Assembly (NCBI GenBank): GCA_030867875.1
Contig: JAOWCC010000064.1
Coordinates: 35,238,802 to 35,302,801, forward strand
Reading direction: 5' to 3'
DNA length: 64,000 bases
Source of the DNA: Actinernus sp. WN-2022
Lineage: Eukaryota > Cnidaria > Anthozoa > Actiniaria > Actinernidae
The position numbers and the translations under genes were made by a program. This document shows positions 34,383 through 46,879 of the stretch, one piece after another. The notes beneath the pieces were generated by a model. That model did no database searches, was not told the DNA's origin, and saw only the letters and a program-made list of their open reading frames with translations. Every line of letters begins with the position of its first letter. The stretch's first letter is position 1.

Positions 34383-37300
34383 ATGGATAGTTTTGCTAAC
34401 CAGCCAAATGGCCAAGAACCCAACCAGGGAGGGGAACCAGCAGAAGATCCTTTACGTGATGAGCCACAACAAGAACAGAAAGGATTTCTTCAAAACACCA
34501 CTCCAACCTTCATTCTAGACTGCTTTTCTCTTGGTAAGTGGTGTAACTAGTACATACGGGGAAAGAGTGAGAGGTAGTCGTCTGAGGAGCAGGAAATTGT
34601 CCTGTTTTGCAAATATCTTCACTTTGAAAAGTGCTGAGTCATTCAGTGACACTCTAAAATTTAGATGCTTTTTACAAGACTTTGCTTTTTACAAGACTTA
34701 ACTTAAGTTCTTATAATCTTTCAGCACAATTAATAATTTATGTCTTCCTTTAAGAAGAATCCTGAAGCTATGATACGGCTTAGTTGCAGAATACCCCCTC
34801 CACTCAAAGGATCGCTTGAAAACTGCGCTAAATTCTCCACTTTAGTTCAGGTGTATTTAGTCTCGTTCTATGAATTGTTTTAGGTCGAAAATGGGTAGTT
34901 TTTTATTATTATTTCAGGGGATTTGTATGAAAAAGTTGAGAAATGAATTTTTAATGAACCACTGGAGGGGGTATTCTGCAATTACTCCAGATCTTGGCAA
35001 GATCCCGTCTGATCTTGGCAAGATCCCGTCTGATCTTGGCAAGATCCTGCCTGATCTTGGAGCCCTGATCTAGCTTGGCAAGGTCCCGCCTGATTTTGGC
35101 AAGATCCCGCCTGATCTTGGCAAGATTCTGCCTGATCTTGGCAAGATCCCACCTGATCTTGGCAAGATTGTGCCTGATCTTGGCAAGGTCCCACCTGATC
35201 TTGGCAAGATCCTGCCTGATCTTGGCAAGATTTAGTAAGATCTTACCAAGGTTTAGTAAGATGTTGGCAAGATTTAGTAAGATCTTACCAAGTTTTAGTA
35301 AGATGTTGGCAAGATTCTTTCTAGGTAAGATCTTATGAGATCTTACAAAATCTTACACAATCTTACAAGATTTTGACAAGATCCCCAACCTGGGTAGCTG
35401 CATTTAACATTTAGATTAGGCCATTCCAATAAAATGTTTCATTTACCATGATCACCCTCTGGCTTGGGTCCCCAAAAAAGAATTGATGTTATGGGGTCTG
35501 GAACCAAGTAAAGCCTGGGTACTAAGTCAGTTTGAAGAAATCATGTACACATCCTTTCCTCTGCTAGTTGTGGATCGACAATTCATGTGAGAAAAGCAAG
35601 AAACCAAAATATAGAGAGCTTCCAAGGGTTCATTCTATTTTTTTTTACTTTCCCAAAAAAAATGGTCATTCTTCAATCTTCCTTTTTTTTTACTTTTCAA
35701 AAAAATTGGGTTGGTTGGGCAGTGGTAAACAAAACATTTTATTGGGATGGCCTAAAAGCAAATTGATTGTCTTCTTTCACCTTGGTAGTGACTGGTTTCT
35801 TGGAGAAGTATGGCTGGTTTGTTGTGTTTGGACTCATTGTGGTGGCTTTCTTATGGTATAAACTGAGACCTCACTGGATGAAACTACTGAAGAAGTGGGA
35901 AGAGCAACAGGAGATAGTAAACTATGGTATGAAAAATGAGTGAGCAAGCTACTGTAATTTGTGATACAGCTAATAATAATCCACACACTAATAAAAATAT
36001 GTGTGCTTTTAAAACATCATTTAAATGGATAGAATGATCAGATGACTACATTTTTTTTTCATGTTAGTATATTATTTACCTTAATAGTCAACCGAGTCAG
36101 AACTGACTACCCACCAGTGCTTGCCAGAACATATTTTAGATTTTTATTCAAACAAGTGAAGTAAATATTAAGGCAGGGGGCCGCGTAACTAGCCTATGGG
36201 CCCATAGGCCCAGGCCTACACATTTTACAGCCTGTGTCTTATTACAAATGAATGTTGGGCTTGAGGAGCTGTCTAAATACACAAAACATGAACTGAAAGT
36301 GCTGGAGAAGACATTTGCCAAAGTCTAAATCTAAACATTTCCTGGTGAAGCATGCCCCTGGACCTCCCAAGAAGTGACACTAAATGGGCCGGTTGTTTGC
36401 CACCTACAAATTATAAAAACCTGGCTATGCATCTGCCAGGGATTCTGTTTCCATAACTGCATACACTGTAAGTTTAAATATATGTCACTGGCATTCACAT
36501 ACATCTATGCATGTAGAATAGCATTGCAATGGTATTATTCATAAGTTGTATGTTTCCAGATCCAGACAAAGCAGCAGAACTTCAGCTAAAAATTGATGGT
36601 TCAAGAACAAGATGGCAAGAGATCCAGGATGCAAAAGCTGCAAGATATGCAGAAGAAAAGAAGAAGGTACACCATTCATCAAACCTTTCGGTTTCATTTA
36701 CGTGATGGCAGTTACCATATTTTGATTATCAAAGTCACCATTATTATTTTGATCAGCACTTGTAAATTTGGGATCTCTTGGTAAGAATTCTTTTTTCTCC
36801 AATCAAGGATTTCGAGTACTTAATTACCAGTATTCCACATCAATGAATACACATGTAACATTGTTTTATTTAACAAATAAAAGATGGTTCTCCATGTTCT
36901 CCATGATTGTATAACAATAATGCACGCTCAAGGTCTTGAAAAACTGTGGCTGCACGAGCGGAACGTGAGTGCATTTATATTAACAAGAGTGGCCTTAACT
37001 TGGGCCACCTAGGAATAGGTGAATACATGTAGTTCATGGAGTTCCAACATATTTTTGTGTCATACATGGTTTGTGCTAGGGAAGCCGGATAATAGAAGTC
37101 GTCAGCTTGCCAGTTTGTTGCCCCATTTCAGACCACGTGGTAGTTCTCCAGAAGATTCAGTGCTTTGTTTTCCAATTATAGAAATTGGTACATTTCCTCT
37201 TGGGTTACAGAAAAATAAAAAATGCACCATTCAAGGTAAGTCAGGTGGTCTGAAATGGTACAACAAACAGGCAAGCTGACTAGGTCTATTGATTCACTAT

Positions 37301-40300
37301 TCATGCTCATGATCATTTATATATAATGGGAATCGCCTTCTGTAGGAATGCAATCACATGGTTGTACTAGATGGCAAACAAATCTTAATTCATATATTTA
37401 AAGGCACTTGTAGGAGATTGGTAGTGTTTTTAGCAAAACCTATTTGTAAATGCTATTTTCCACTTCCAATCGATTGTCGATCTTTGTACAAAGCGTTTTT
37501 AAAGATAGCTTGCCATCCAGCATCCATGGCAATGTCTTTCCCATGGCCACAAGCTCAATTCATTTGTTCACAAAGTATTATACCAGCACATGACTGATTC
37601 CTGCAAAAGGCCTATCACAACTGCTCCCAGTAATTATAATAAATCAACTTCACATAATACACTCTCTGAACTAACTTGCTCAAAAATATTACAAATTGTA
37701 ATTGAGTTTTTTTTTGTATTTTAGAAAACAATTCTTTTTAGCAGGGTTTAACCAACCCATACTTTTCAACATTCTTAGAAATCAATGCTTTTCAGTAGCC
37801 AGGATTAATGGACTGATAATATTATTTCTAACTTCACTGTCCAAGCACAGGTGCTATTATATTGTGGCATACATGTAACTTTTCCTTTAGCTAATAATAG
37901 CTATATCTAAACCACTATATCCCTTGTTAATATTTAGTGATGGTCATTGTAAATGTGAAATAAAGTCATCTATCTAGATCTACATGCAGTTTCATTTTCG
38001 AGTAGAGTGGTGACTTTTCCAATATTAGGGCTAGTGTTCATTTTCTACTTAGTGCAGGAGGCTGAAATTTATAACATACATAATTTCCACTCGTTTTCTT
38101 CGATCACTCTGTTTTCTCAAATTCTTACTATGTCATGATCGAAGTGACCGAGTGAAAATACCAACGCTGGCCATGGCCTACAACAGGAATTGGGCTATTT
38201 ACTGCTATATTTGATGCCATTACTTTTAACAGAAACGAATATTAAACACGAAGATGCTCATATCAATAATTAAAAGTACTCCTGACGCTTACCGAGACGA
38301 GGTACTGAGCTGGCTTCAGATCAAAGAACTGACGAGGGATCATGTCAAGTTTACAACACCATTTGACAATGGAATCGTAACTACATAAGCTTAGATCGTA
38401 AACATGATCCGAACTTAAAAATTAGGCCATTTACTATATATTTTAAGCCATTAATTTTAAAAGGCACAAATAAACACTACTACTACAAGCTGGTAAAGTT
38501 TATATCATTTGTTTACTTACATACACATTGTATTACTGGACAGGTCCACATGCATTCAGGAGCACCAGTTATCTTGTCGTAAAATGTGCAAAATTTCCCT
38601 CTAAAGTCCGTAAAACGTTTGTCAGCCCAAGAAAAACTCGGCATCTTAGCATTTCAGTCGAAGAAACTTTTGGTTTTAGCCAGATAACAGCTACAAATGG
38701 CCCAAAAGACTTTCGTCTTTGAGCAGCCAATGAAATTGTGCATTCTTAGGAGCATTGTTCCCGTAATTTATATTATAATTAACAGATAGAGGTTCAAGGT
38801 TTTTATTTCCACAAAACAAACAGTCTACATTTAGGACATGCGACAAAAGATATTTGCTAATGTGGAGGAGCACTTGAGCATAAAACCACAAGGGTTACCA
38901 AAGTTGCTTATCTATCTAAAAAAGTATCTATTAAATACTGCAGCAAAAAAATTATATCCTAGTTGAGTAACTGAGTGATGCCACAGGGGGATGTTTTGTT
39001 CTAGTTGGTATTTAGCTTATTCATGAACATACTTAGGCAAAGTACTCGAGATTACGTGATCTGAGAGGCTATTCCACTCGGGGATAGTTTTAACAAAAAA
39101 AAGAGGTTCTAAATTGTTCTGTGTTACAAGACAATTAACTGCTGGAACTTGGCAGAGTTCGATCTAGTTCTATCATAGCCTGGCACGAGGTTATCTTCCT
39201 TTGGGATCTTTACAATACTTGTGCTTATGCCCCTAGAAAACCTATTTAAATGAATTAATTAATATTATAAGACAAATACAGGATATATAAAAAGTGAATG
39301 TAGATAGTGCACTTGAGCTAGTATAAAAGTTTGCGTAAACTAGACTGAAACAGAAATAAATGTATTTGTAAAAATTCGATTAAAGTACATGTAATAGAGT
39401 TTATGTTAAGTATAGCTGTACGAGAAAGAACAAAGACAGCAAATAGCGCAAACGACAGCAGTCTATTAAAAGTTTTAGCATCATCCATGTAGATTAGAAT
39501 AGTATTGTCCCCAAAATCAAGCTGTGGTACACCACATTCTATTTCCATGGTGTTTGAGTTAACACCATCAATAGGCATATACATATTGTTTTCGATTAGT
39601 TATATATAACTTTCAAACCACAATGTTTCTTTACCAACGATGCCTTAATATGGAAGTTTCTGGACGAGTATAATCATGGTTCACCATGTCAAATGCTTTC
39701 GATAAGTTTAAAAATACCCCAATTGATAATTGACCCTTCTCTATAGCATCAGAGTCTTCTGTCAATAAAGTCAATAATTGCAAGAGATGTACTTCAATCT
39801 ATTTTTACGAAAGCCAGATTGAATTATGAATTACTGCACGAGGCCGAAGGATTTTGTACTGTGCACGAAGTTTGATTATTAATTAGAAATCCAAGTATAT
39901 GCAGCAGTCTATAAATCAAATTACCAGTAGTAATGATCATTAATACTGAGTAGAGCGGTTTTTAGTTGAGTGTAGTGAAACCAAACGCAAATTACCCACA
40001 GCCTGCGAATCATAGGAGCGAGTAATCACAAGTAACTCCTAAATGGCTTCCCTGTGAGCCAGTGACAAACCAAACCAAAACCAATTTGCGTTTGGTTTTA
40101 CTTTGGATTCTGATTGGTTGGTTTACTTTCTCAGCCAATAGGAGAGCTTAGTAAACGCAAAACCAAAACACTTCCGACACTCAATTGAAATCCGCTCTAT
40201 CAGGTGCATAATTATAATTTATCTGGTTTTGAGTGGCCCCAGTTCAGACCAGTACAGTGGTTAAAATTAATTCAATTAAAGGAATAATACAAACAAAGGC

Positions 40301-43300
40301 TGTACATAGCTTGTCAAATTAACAAACATATTGTCGTCTTGATAATGTTACATGTATTATCACATTTTCTGCCAGATGGAAGAAGTGAAGAGAAACGAAA
40401 TGATAGAAGATTGGGACAGGCATCAGCAAGGCAAGGGGTACAGATCCAGAAAGTTCAAAGCAGAGGTAAGTCATGAAATACATGTGTATGACACCAAATC
40501 TGGCCTGAATCTTTTGTGTATGTGTGCACACAACCTCCCTGCTGCAATGTTAAGTCACAAGACTAAGAGAATATTGGATCGAAAATGGTGGTAAAAATTA
40601 TCTTAGTTACATGTCCCTCGTCTTGCCAATCAACACAAATGAGAAGACCAGGGTTTTGATGTTTGTATGTTATGGATGTGATGATGTCGAAATGCTCAAA
40701 AGAAGGCTGAGGAAAATTTGACTTCCGGCTGCTGTCACTGACCTCAAGAACATCTCAGTGGTGTTTGACATTTCTCCAGTGTTAGGGCATTTCTATTTAC
40801 ATGTACAGTCTGTTGCAAGCCTAATAAATTTGATATTTGATTGCAAATGGTTGTAGACCTCCACATCGTCTTGTATACGACATAAAGGACATAAAATAAC
40901 GCTAAATGTAGGGCTTCCAGTCCATTGTGAGAGTGATAAAGGATCCATGTACCGGTAAATCAAAAATTAAGAGTTTTTCTCTCATTGATTCAGGATGACT
41001 CAAGTTTAGCACAAAATGTACTGAAACCCAAGAAGAAGAAGCCAGATAATCCCTCCAGCAGTTCAGGTGCATTGGCAAACTTTTATCTTGTTTAAAGAGG
41101 TTCATTATTACTGCATGTACATGTAGGTTATTTGGGGTGATGTTCAAGGAAGGTGGAATTCTGGTAGTATACCTTTGCACAATAACGTAGTATACCATGG
41201 TCTTGCAAACTTTGTTGGTGATTTTTGATATTTTGCTTTAAAGTGCAGTTGAATCGAAAATGAAGTTGATCTCATTTGAAAACCCAGCTTTTGAATTGAG
41301 GAAGGGTGGTGTTTTCCATTTGTCAATATCTTGTCTTGTTCCAGAGTCAGAGATATTCAGGTTTTTGCAATATGCAAATGAAATGAACTGTGCCATCATG
41401 TGATAAAAACAATAAACTTTGCACATGTTTGGTACAAAGGAAAATACACATCACTGTGCTAATTTATAATGAGGCTCCTTTTCACCTTGAAGATAAAATT
41501 ACAATTCTTGTTTCTGTTATAGAAAATAATTTGCTTTAAACCACTCACATACACATGTACAATGCCTACATTGTTCCAAGTCATCTGATGCACCCACAGC
41601 AGTAAATTGTGTTTTAGGAGAAATTAGGAAATTGTATTTCTGCATGGAAGAAGCCTGGGGCCAAGAGTGTTTCCATGGCAACGTCATTAGTACATCGACA
41701 TGTATTTTCCATAGTACCACATATGTGCAAAGTTTCAATTGTTTTTACCCACTATTTGCAGAGATATTCTTATTTTGTGATTTTTCTCCAGGCTTTTGTC
41801 CATCGTGTGATGTCACAGTTCATCTCATTTACATATTGAAAAAACCTGGAACGAGATGAGACATTGACAAACAGAAATTGGCACCCTTCCTTAAAGGAGC
41901 AGTGTCACGATTAGTATTCATGCCCAAAGTTTTGAAAATGTGTCAGGCGGACAAGAAATCAAAAGATGTGACAGAAGTAGTAGTCTGTGAGTAACCCGCT
42001 TGCATCGGCGTATTTTCACGATATCTTGAGCCGAAATTGCTTTAAAACTATACTTCAGTATTATATGGTTAGGTTTGATGTTATATTTTTATAAAGCAGC
42101 ATTTTATTTATTTCAATCGAAAGGGAAATTTGCAGCGGCGCGTGACATAGCGTGACATAGCATGATTTTGCCATTGTCTATAACAACCAATCAGAATCGT
42201 GACACTGCTCCTTTAATTCGAAAGGGTTAACTTTTCAAATGAGATCCACTTAATTTTCGATTCGTAGGCACTAATTTTATGGCATTTTTTGTTCACTTTT
42301 TAAATATAAATGCCTTTCACTGATTGTCACCTTAAATTTAACTGGAAAACAAAATTACCTGCAGCATGCGTACACATAGGTTGCTCAAGTATATTTATTG
42401 GTTCTAGAATTTTGGCAGTCTTCTCCTTTCTCTACACAGTTATGTCATTGCATTTCTTTTTTCGGGCTTATAAAGTTTCGCATTAGGAAAGCAAGCCATG
42501 CAGTAGAGAAAGGTTTTTACGGACGCTCAGATCCGTGGGAATCATATTTACGCATCCAAAGTCAATCTTCGTTCTGAATCTCGCATATACAGTGTATGGC
42601 AATTATGGAGCTTGCAATACATTTTAATGGTTGGAAATTGGTTGGACATGGGTTTATGGATCGGAAATAGGTAAAATTGTAGACATGGGCTAGTTTTACC
42701 CAAATCTTTTAAATCAAGACACTAATGTGATTCAGTTCCATGCATGATTTAATTTTCCCGTTTTTGGATTGGATGTGGAAATACGAGAAAATAGAGACAA
42801 TTTGCCAGTTTCTCTTAATATTATTCTTTTTGGACATGTTAATTTATTCCCGTTACGTTTACAATTTAGTTTGACACTTCTCTCTCACTAGCTACGATTT
42901 CAAATGGGTGAGTGATTAGACAGTTGTCTTTTGTCTCGGGGGTTTTCAAGTGATAATTGGACTGGCGCGAGATAAGCATCCCAAATGACTAACAACTTCG
43001 GGGACTGAAATTCGTGAAATTGTAGACATGGGCTAGTTTCACTTATCTCTTACGAGTATTAAATTCCCAGCGCCACCTGGCAAAGGCTGTGTGTTTCATG
43101 AGTGGGGATTAAGTCGGCGAAATTATAGACAGGGGCTAGTTTTGCTTACTTCCTGGACTCTTTTCCAAGTCTCATAATGGGGCTTTTCTGTTGATATTGT
43201 GGAAGGTTCTTTCAGATGCTCACAAATGTCTGAGCTAGTTTCACTTATTTCTAGCAAGTACCCACCACCCGGCAAAGGCTGTGTGTTTCAGGAGTAGGTA

Positions 43301-46300
43301 GTATGCAAAATTATCGACAGGGACTAGTTTCGCTTGCTTCCTCTACTCAATTCCAAGTCTTGTATTTTTAGGGGGCTTTTCTGTTAATATTTTGGAAGGT
43401 TCTTCAGATGCTCGCAAATTTCTGGGGCAGATTTTTTTTTTATGACAAATTACAGACAATTTAATTTGAGCAGTTTCCTCTCTGTGCTGTGCGTGCCCGC
43501 AACTTCTGGTGGGGTTGTCACAAGATGTGACTTGTGGCATTGTTATTCGTTCCACCTTTGATGAATGACAAACACTTCTCTCTGTAAATGGATTAGTGAT
43601 TTTTGAGACATTTAAATAAAAGCCACACTCGTGGCAAATTAATTCAATCAGGATTCATTCAGGTTCATTCACCAAACAGAGCTTGCCTCTGGTACTTAAA
43701 GCACGATCACGCTTAGTATGTTAATCTCGAAGGACCGTTTGGGTCGTGGCGTAAAACCACTCAATTATGAGGTACGAATGATTAGCATTTATGTCGGGAC
43801 ACGATAAGGTCACTCTTAAAAGTCCTAGTTGGGGGTTGAGGACAATAGTCTGATACGTCATGGTTTCAGTATATCGGATTGCTAACTTGAGCATACACTG
43901 GGAGATCCCCTCCCAACTCGAAGCCGTCATAGAGTAAACTTCAGTTGTCTGTCACCAAAGGTAAAATCCCTCCGACGACCTGTTCACCTCCATTAAGATA
44001 CAGTACAGCCTATATATTGTTCATAAAAACCGATCAAATATAAAAAAATTCTCTTGCTCGTAATTGGTTGAATACATCACATGCCCCAATATTTTATCTC
44101 CGCAAGTGGGAAATATCAGCGATTATACACCCCCTGTGAGCATATAAGCGTGCGTCAAAGAAAATATTTGAAGGATGATAACAACAATAACCTACATTGT
44201 GGTGTTGAAATATGCCCAAGGTTATATTATTTTGCCCTTGGACATTATCTGATCCTCGAAGCTCACAGTTTCCCTCGAGCTTTTCTCTCAGGAACTGTTC
44301 TCTTCTCGGAACAGATAATGTCTGGACAAAATACCAGGGCATATTTTGACACCACAAATAGGTTATTGTATTTATATACAATATTTTTTTTAATCAGTAT
44401 CCCCTAGAATAGCCCACCTGATTAAGAGTCTTGAGTGCTCTGCATAATATATCACTGAATTAAACATTGTTCTGTTTTGTGTATTATTATAGATTATGGC
44501 CCATTATCTGGTGGAGGAGGGGGAGGTTCTTCTTATAGACCTCAAAGGAGAGGTAAGGAAAATGAAGCTTTTAAAAGATGGGCTTGGGAAAAGTGTGAGT
44601 CAAAAAGTTGTGAGTTGCAAGTTACAATTAAGAACAATGCATTTTTACTTGCAACTTCTTGACTCGCATTTTACATGATCATTAAAAGATTATTATTATT
44701 ATTCAATTTTTTCTCATGTTCAACACAGCTGCCCAAATGCCAGCTGCCTTTGCAAATTTCTGCTTGCCCTGATTCAAATATTGGTTGTGTGAGGCTATAC
44801 CATACAGAACTGTTCAGAGCATGAACATAAGTTTTTTTGTAGTCTTAGACTATAGAGAAACACAGCTAAACAATGGAAGTCATCTTTGGATACATACATA
44901 TATAAACTTTATTTCAACTCGAATTTGCAAATACATGTACATTCTAATATCTTAGAGAAAACTACTGTTACTAATACTAATACTATTGTTCTATTACTAA
45001 TACTATAAATAATTACATTTACAATGAAACCTAGAAATTATTAACAAATAGGCATTACTGTAAAATTAGATTAGATTAGATTTACGGATTTCTCTCTTAA
45101 AATCAGTGATAGTTGTTAAAGATCGAAGATTATCAGGTAGGGAGTTCCAGAATTTTGCAGTCGAATATTTGAAAGAGTGCAGGCCATAAGTTGTTGTTTG
45201 AGGTTTAGGTACATGTAGGTTCAAGATATCAGTGCAAAATATGCAATTTTGTCTTGCATTAATGATGTTAATACAATAGTACATGTATGTTTGCAGTATT
45301 ACTGCATCAATTATTTTGTTTCAGTCTGTATTTACCACTGAGCTACATGTAACTGCCTCCCGGTTAGCTCAGTGGGCCAACACTCAGGGTCTTAAAATAA
45401 TGGAGTAGAAGGTGCTGCCTTTATCCAAGAAGACATAAAATCTAACCATTTGCAGTTTGAGAACCAAGTTGTTTTACAAAGATGTTAAAGCATACCATGT
45501 AGGTCAACCTTCTGCAAAAACTATTCTATGGAACTACATGTACATGTACATGTAAGCACTTAGTCTATCCAGGGTATGTTAGGATTGGCCAGCTGTGAAG
45601 TGCATACTTTGTTTTATTTATTTAACGTTGGTAACTCATGACAGTCTGGTGAGACTGATGAACTTGACCTATTGGGTATAAATATTGACTGTAATCTCAA
45701 GTTTGACAAGCATGTGTCTACAATCTGTAAAAAGGTTAACATGCAACTCCAAGTTATCAAGCGTTTCAGAACCCTCATGCTTTTGTACTGCCAATTTTAC
45801 AATATTGCAGCAGTAGAAGAGTTCAGGACAATTATTGCTTATCTTAATTATTGTACAAATGTCTCCATAACATAGCTCCTGTATACCTAAGACCTTTTTT
45901 ACATTACGCTCAAGTAACTACATTAATGTACAGCCTGCGGGGGATTATGAAGCTAAAAATACCGCCAGTTAAAACCACTACGTTTGGCCTACATTCTTCT
46001 AAATATGTGGCTGCGAAACACTGGAATGAACAGGATGATGACATGAGGGCATGAGGGCATCTCCTAATCTAGCCACTTTTAAGCATAAAATTAGACAGAG
46101 GATTATCCCTGTGCTGTAATTATTGCTCTTGTTGTATTTTATCTTGTATTGTTACTTCCATATGTTCGAAGATACTAGCATCATAATGCTAATCTCAAAT
46201 TCGAACTGAAATAAAGTCTTTGTATGGGTAATAGTGAACAATCACGTACCGAAGTTGTTGTCGGTAGATTGTCGGCCGACAACCTACCAACAACTTGCTG

Positions 46301-46501
46301 ACAGCCTACTGACAATCTACCAACAATCTACCAACATCCTACTGACAACCTACCGACCGCAAATTTGGTATGTGATTGTTCACTATTATATATACCCTGT
46401 GTATGTAAACGTGAGGCTGACGGGAGACCTACGATTTTACGTACTTATCCGAGATGACATGCAGGTCTAACCATTTGCAGTTGTTTCACAAAGGCAGCAC
46501 C

Positions 46502-46537
<36 letters not shown>

Positions 46538-46681
46538 TGGCCGGGGTTTGAACCCATGACCTCCCGCTCAACAGACTAGAGCTTAACCACTAAGCTAACC
46601 AGGAGGCATACCAGTAATATGTAATTTATAAATTATTTTTCTTCACTTGTAGGTGCTGGTGGAGGAGGTGGATGAGGTTAG
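34383..46681 (+). CDS. SELENOS: Selenoprotein S (VIMP), ER-membrane selenoprotein
   Basis: Seven in-phase exons: 34383-34533, 35789-35926, 36560-36666, 40376-40465, 40994-41066, 44493-44552, 46653-46681. The product has 215 residues. Residues 1-50 are a Gln/Pro/Glu-rich luminal segment. A single transmembrane helix at ~59-74 (GWFVVFGLIVVAFLWYKL) matches the GWYIVFSCILLYVVF position of the human protein. A long charged helix follows, then KGYRSRKFKAE, a Lys cluster, DYGPLSGGGGGGSSYRPQRR and a Gly-rich end GGGGUG. TGA at 46673-46675 sits one codon before the TAG stop, exactly where SELENOS carries its penultimate selenocysteine. Known of the family: it recruits p97/VCP to the Derlin complex in ER-associated degradation, and the Sec forms a selenenylsulfide with an upstream Cys. 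The only Cys before it in this product is in TTPTFILDCFSL, N-terminal to the membrane, so that partner is missing. A plain gene caller would end at TGA and lose Sec-Gly. Confidence 0.93.
34985..35380. repeat. 21-bp palindromic tandem array
   Basis: A TGATCTTGGCAAGATCCYGC unit repeats about 11 times from 34986, then degrades into TTAGTAAGATCTTACCAAG-type units to 35380. Each unit contains GATCTTG-G-CAAGATC, itself a palindrome with one unpaired centre base, so every unit can form a hairpin on either strand. It is in intron 1 of SELENOS. Confidence 0.95.
37101..37280. repeat. Short TIR element
   Basis: GTCAGCTTGCCAGTTTGTTG at the left pairs with CAACAAACAGGCAAGCTGAC at the right; arms are about 36 bp and include CATTTCAGACCAC / GTGGTCTGAAATG. 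180 bp. Confidence 0.8.
39470..39870 (-). mobile_element. Non-LTR reverse transcriptase relic
   Basis: On the minus strand GVFLNLSKAFDMVNHDYTRP (catalytic motif A type, with the first Asp changed to Asn) is followed by NTMEIECGVPQ and a degraded IYMDDAK, corresponding to the order DLSKAFD...GVPQ...MDD in LINE RTs. Frames are broken. Confidence 0.55.
39952..40198. repeat. TIR element
   Basis: AGAGCGGTTTTTAGTTGAGTG pairs, with a few mismatches, with CACTCAATTGAAATCCGCTCT at the other end. Inner AACCAAACGCAAAT / ATTTGCGTTTGGTTTT blocks also pair. Intron 3 of SELENOS. Confidence 0.7.
41067..41890. other. Intron 5 of SELENOS, first part, nothing identified
   Basis: No repeat array or coding segment was recognised before the MITE at 41891. 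Confidence 0.45.
41891..42216. mobile_element. TTAA-flanked MITE, GTGTCAC family, copy 1
   Basis: Perfect 22-bp termini TTAAAGGAGCAGTGTCACGA(TT) and their inverse, with TTAA at both borders. 326 bp, non-coding. Related copies lie at 48431-48516 and 52659-52960. Confidence 0.88.
42217..43031. other. Intron 5 of SELENOS, middle, nothing identified
   Basis: A diverged AAATTGTAGACATGGGCTAG word at 42674 foreshadows the tandem units that follow. No coding evidence. Confidence 0.45.
43032..43435. repeat. 202-bp tandem duplication
   Basis: GCTAGTTTCACTTAT begins at 43032 and 43234. Both units continue through GGCAAAGGCTGTGTGTTTCA, a GACAGGG-CTAGTTT block, CTTTTCTGTTRATATT and GGAAGGTTCTT in the same order. 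The copies are clearly diverged. Intron 5 of SELENOS. Confidence 0.85.
43436..44185. other. Intron 5 of SELENOS, nothing identified
   Basis: No recognisable exon, array or strong inverted repeat. Confidence 0.4.
44186..44369. repeat. Foldback
   Basis: CAATAACCTACATTGTGGTG with AAATATGCCC at the left pairs with GGGCATATTT and CACCACAAATAGGTTATTG at the right, with an inner GACATTATCTG / CAGATAATGTC pair. Confidence 0.65.
44898..45290 (-). mobile_element. LINE 3' end with reverse transcriptase C-terminus
   Basis: Minus-strand frame 45284-45066 encodes a LINE RT tail with TTTYGLHSFKYSTAKFWNSLP and ends after FKREIRKSNLI. The remaining ~170 bp to 44898 is its 3' UTR-like tail, ending in an AATAAAGT-type signal on the minus strand. 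Confidence 0.7.
45356..45520 (+). repeat. SINE with CCTCCCGGTTAGCTC head, copy 1
   Basis: CCTCCCGGTTAGCTCAGTGG is a tRNA A-box-like start. The middle of the tRNA-like region is missing, but the tail TCTAACCATTTGCAGTTTGA matches the copies at 46440-46606 (inverted) and 49432-49680. Confidence 0.6.
45650..46110 (+). mobile_element. LINE reverse transcriptase C-terminal fragment
   Basis: LLGINIDCNLKFDKHVSTIC and KKVNMQLQVIKR lead, after frame changes, to MYKCLHNIAPVYLRPFLHYA and TTFGLHSSKYVAAKHWNE. This is the usual end of CR1/L2-like ORF2. Broken, on the opposite strand to the copy at 44898. Confidence 0.7.
46229..46388. repeat. Short TIR element with internal CTACCAACA units
   Basis: AATAGTGAACAATCACGTACC at the left pairs with GGTATGTGATTGTTCACTATT at the right. 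The middle has tandem-like CTACCAACAATCTACCAACA blocks. A similar design lies at 54019-54138. Confidence 0.7.
46440..46606 (-). repeat. SINE with CCTCCCGGTTAGCTC head, inverted copy 2
   Basis: On the minus strand it opens CCTCCTGGTTAGCTTAGTGG with GGGTTCAAACCCC as B-box, then the TCTTAAAATAACTGAGGAGA-type body. It is about 50 bp upstream of the Sec-encoding last exon of SELENOS. Confidence 0.65.
46673..46675 (+). other. SELENOS: TGA read as selenocysteine (Sec214)
   Basis: In-frame TGA in exon 7, followed by GGT and the true stop TAG (46679-46681). The Gly-rich approach and penultimate position match the C-terminal GGUG of selenoprotein S. Without recoding, the product would be two residues shorter. 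Confidence 0.85.
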
Positions 46682-46879
46682 ATTCACACACACTGTTTCC
46701 TGCCACTTGTCTGCATTAATCTTTGTCATAGATATAATGTAATTTATTAACATTAGTTGTACTGTGTATTGTGATTTCTGTAGAAATGTTGTTGCTTTAT
46801 AGAAAGCTTAGACTGCTAATCATCCCCACTGTTTCTACTATAAAGTTCTATATGAGTTAGAAGCATGTAAAACCTGAGG

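Larger units (their letters stand above)
36667..40375. other. Intron 3 of SELENOS
   Basis: A 3.7-kb intron holding the MITE at 37101, the LINE relic at 39470 and the TIR element at 39952. The stretch 37281-39469 shows no recognisable gene; weak inverted pairs occur near 38088-38160. Confidence 0.55.
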
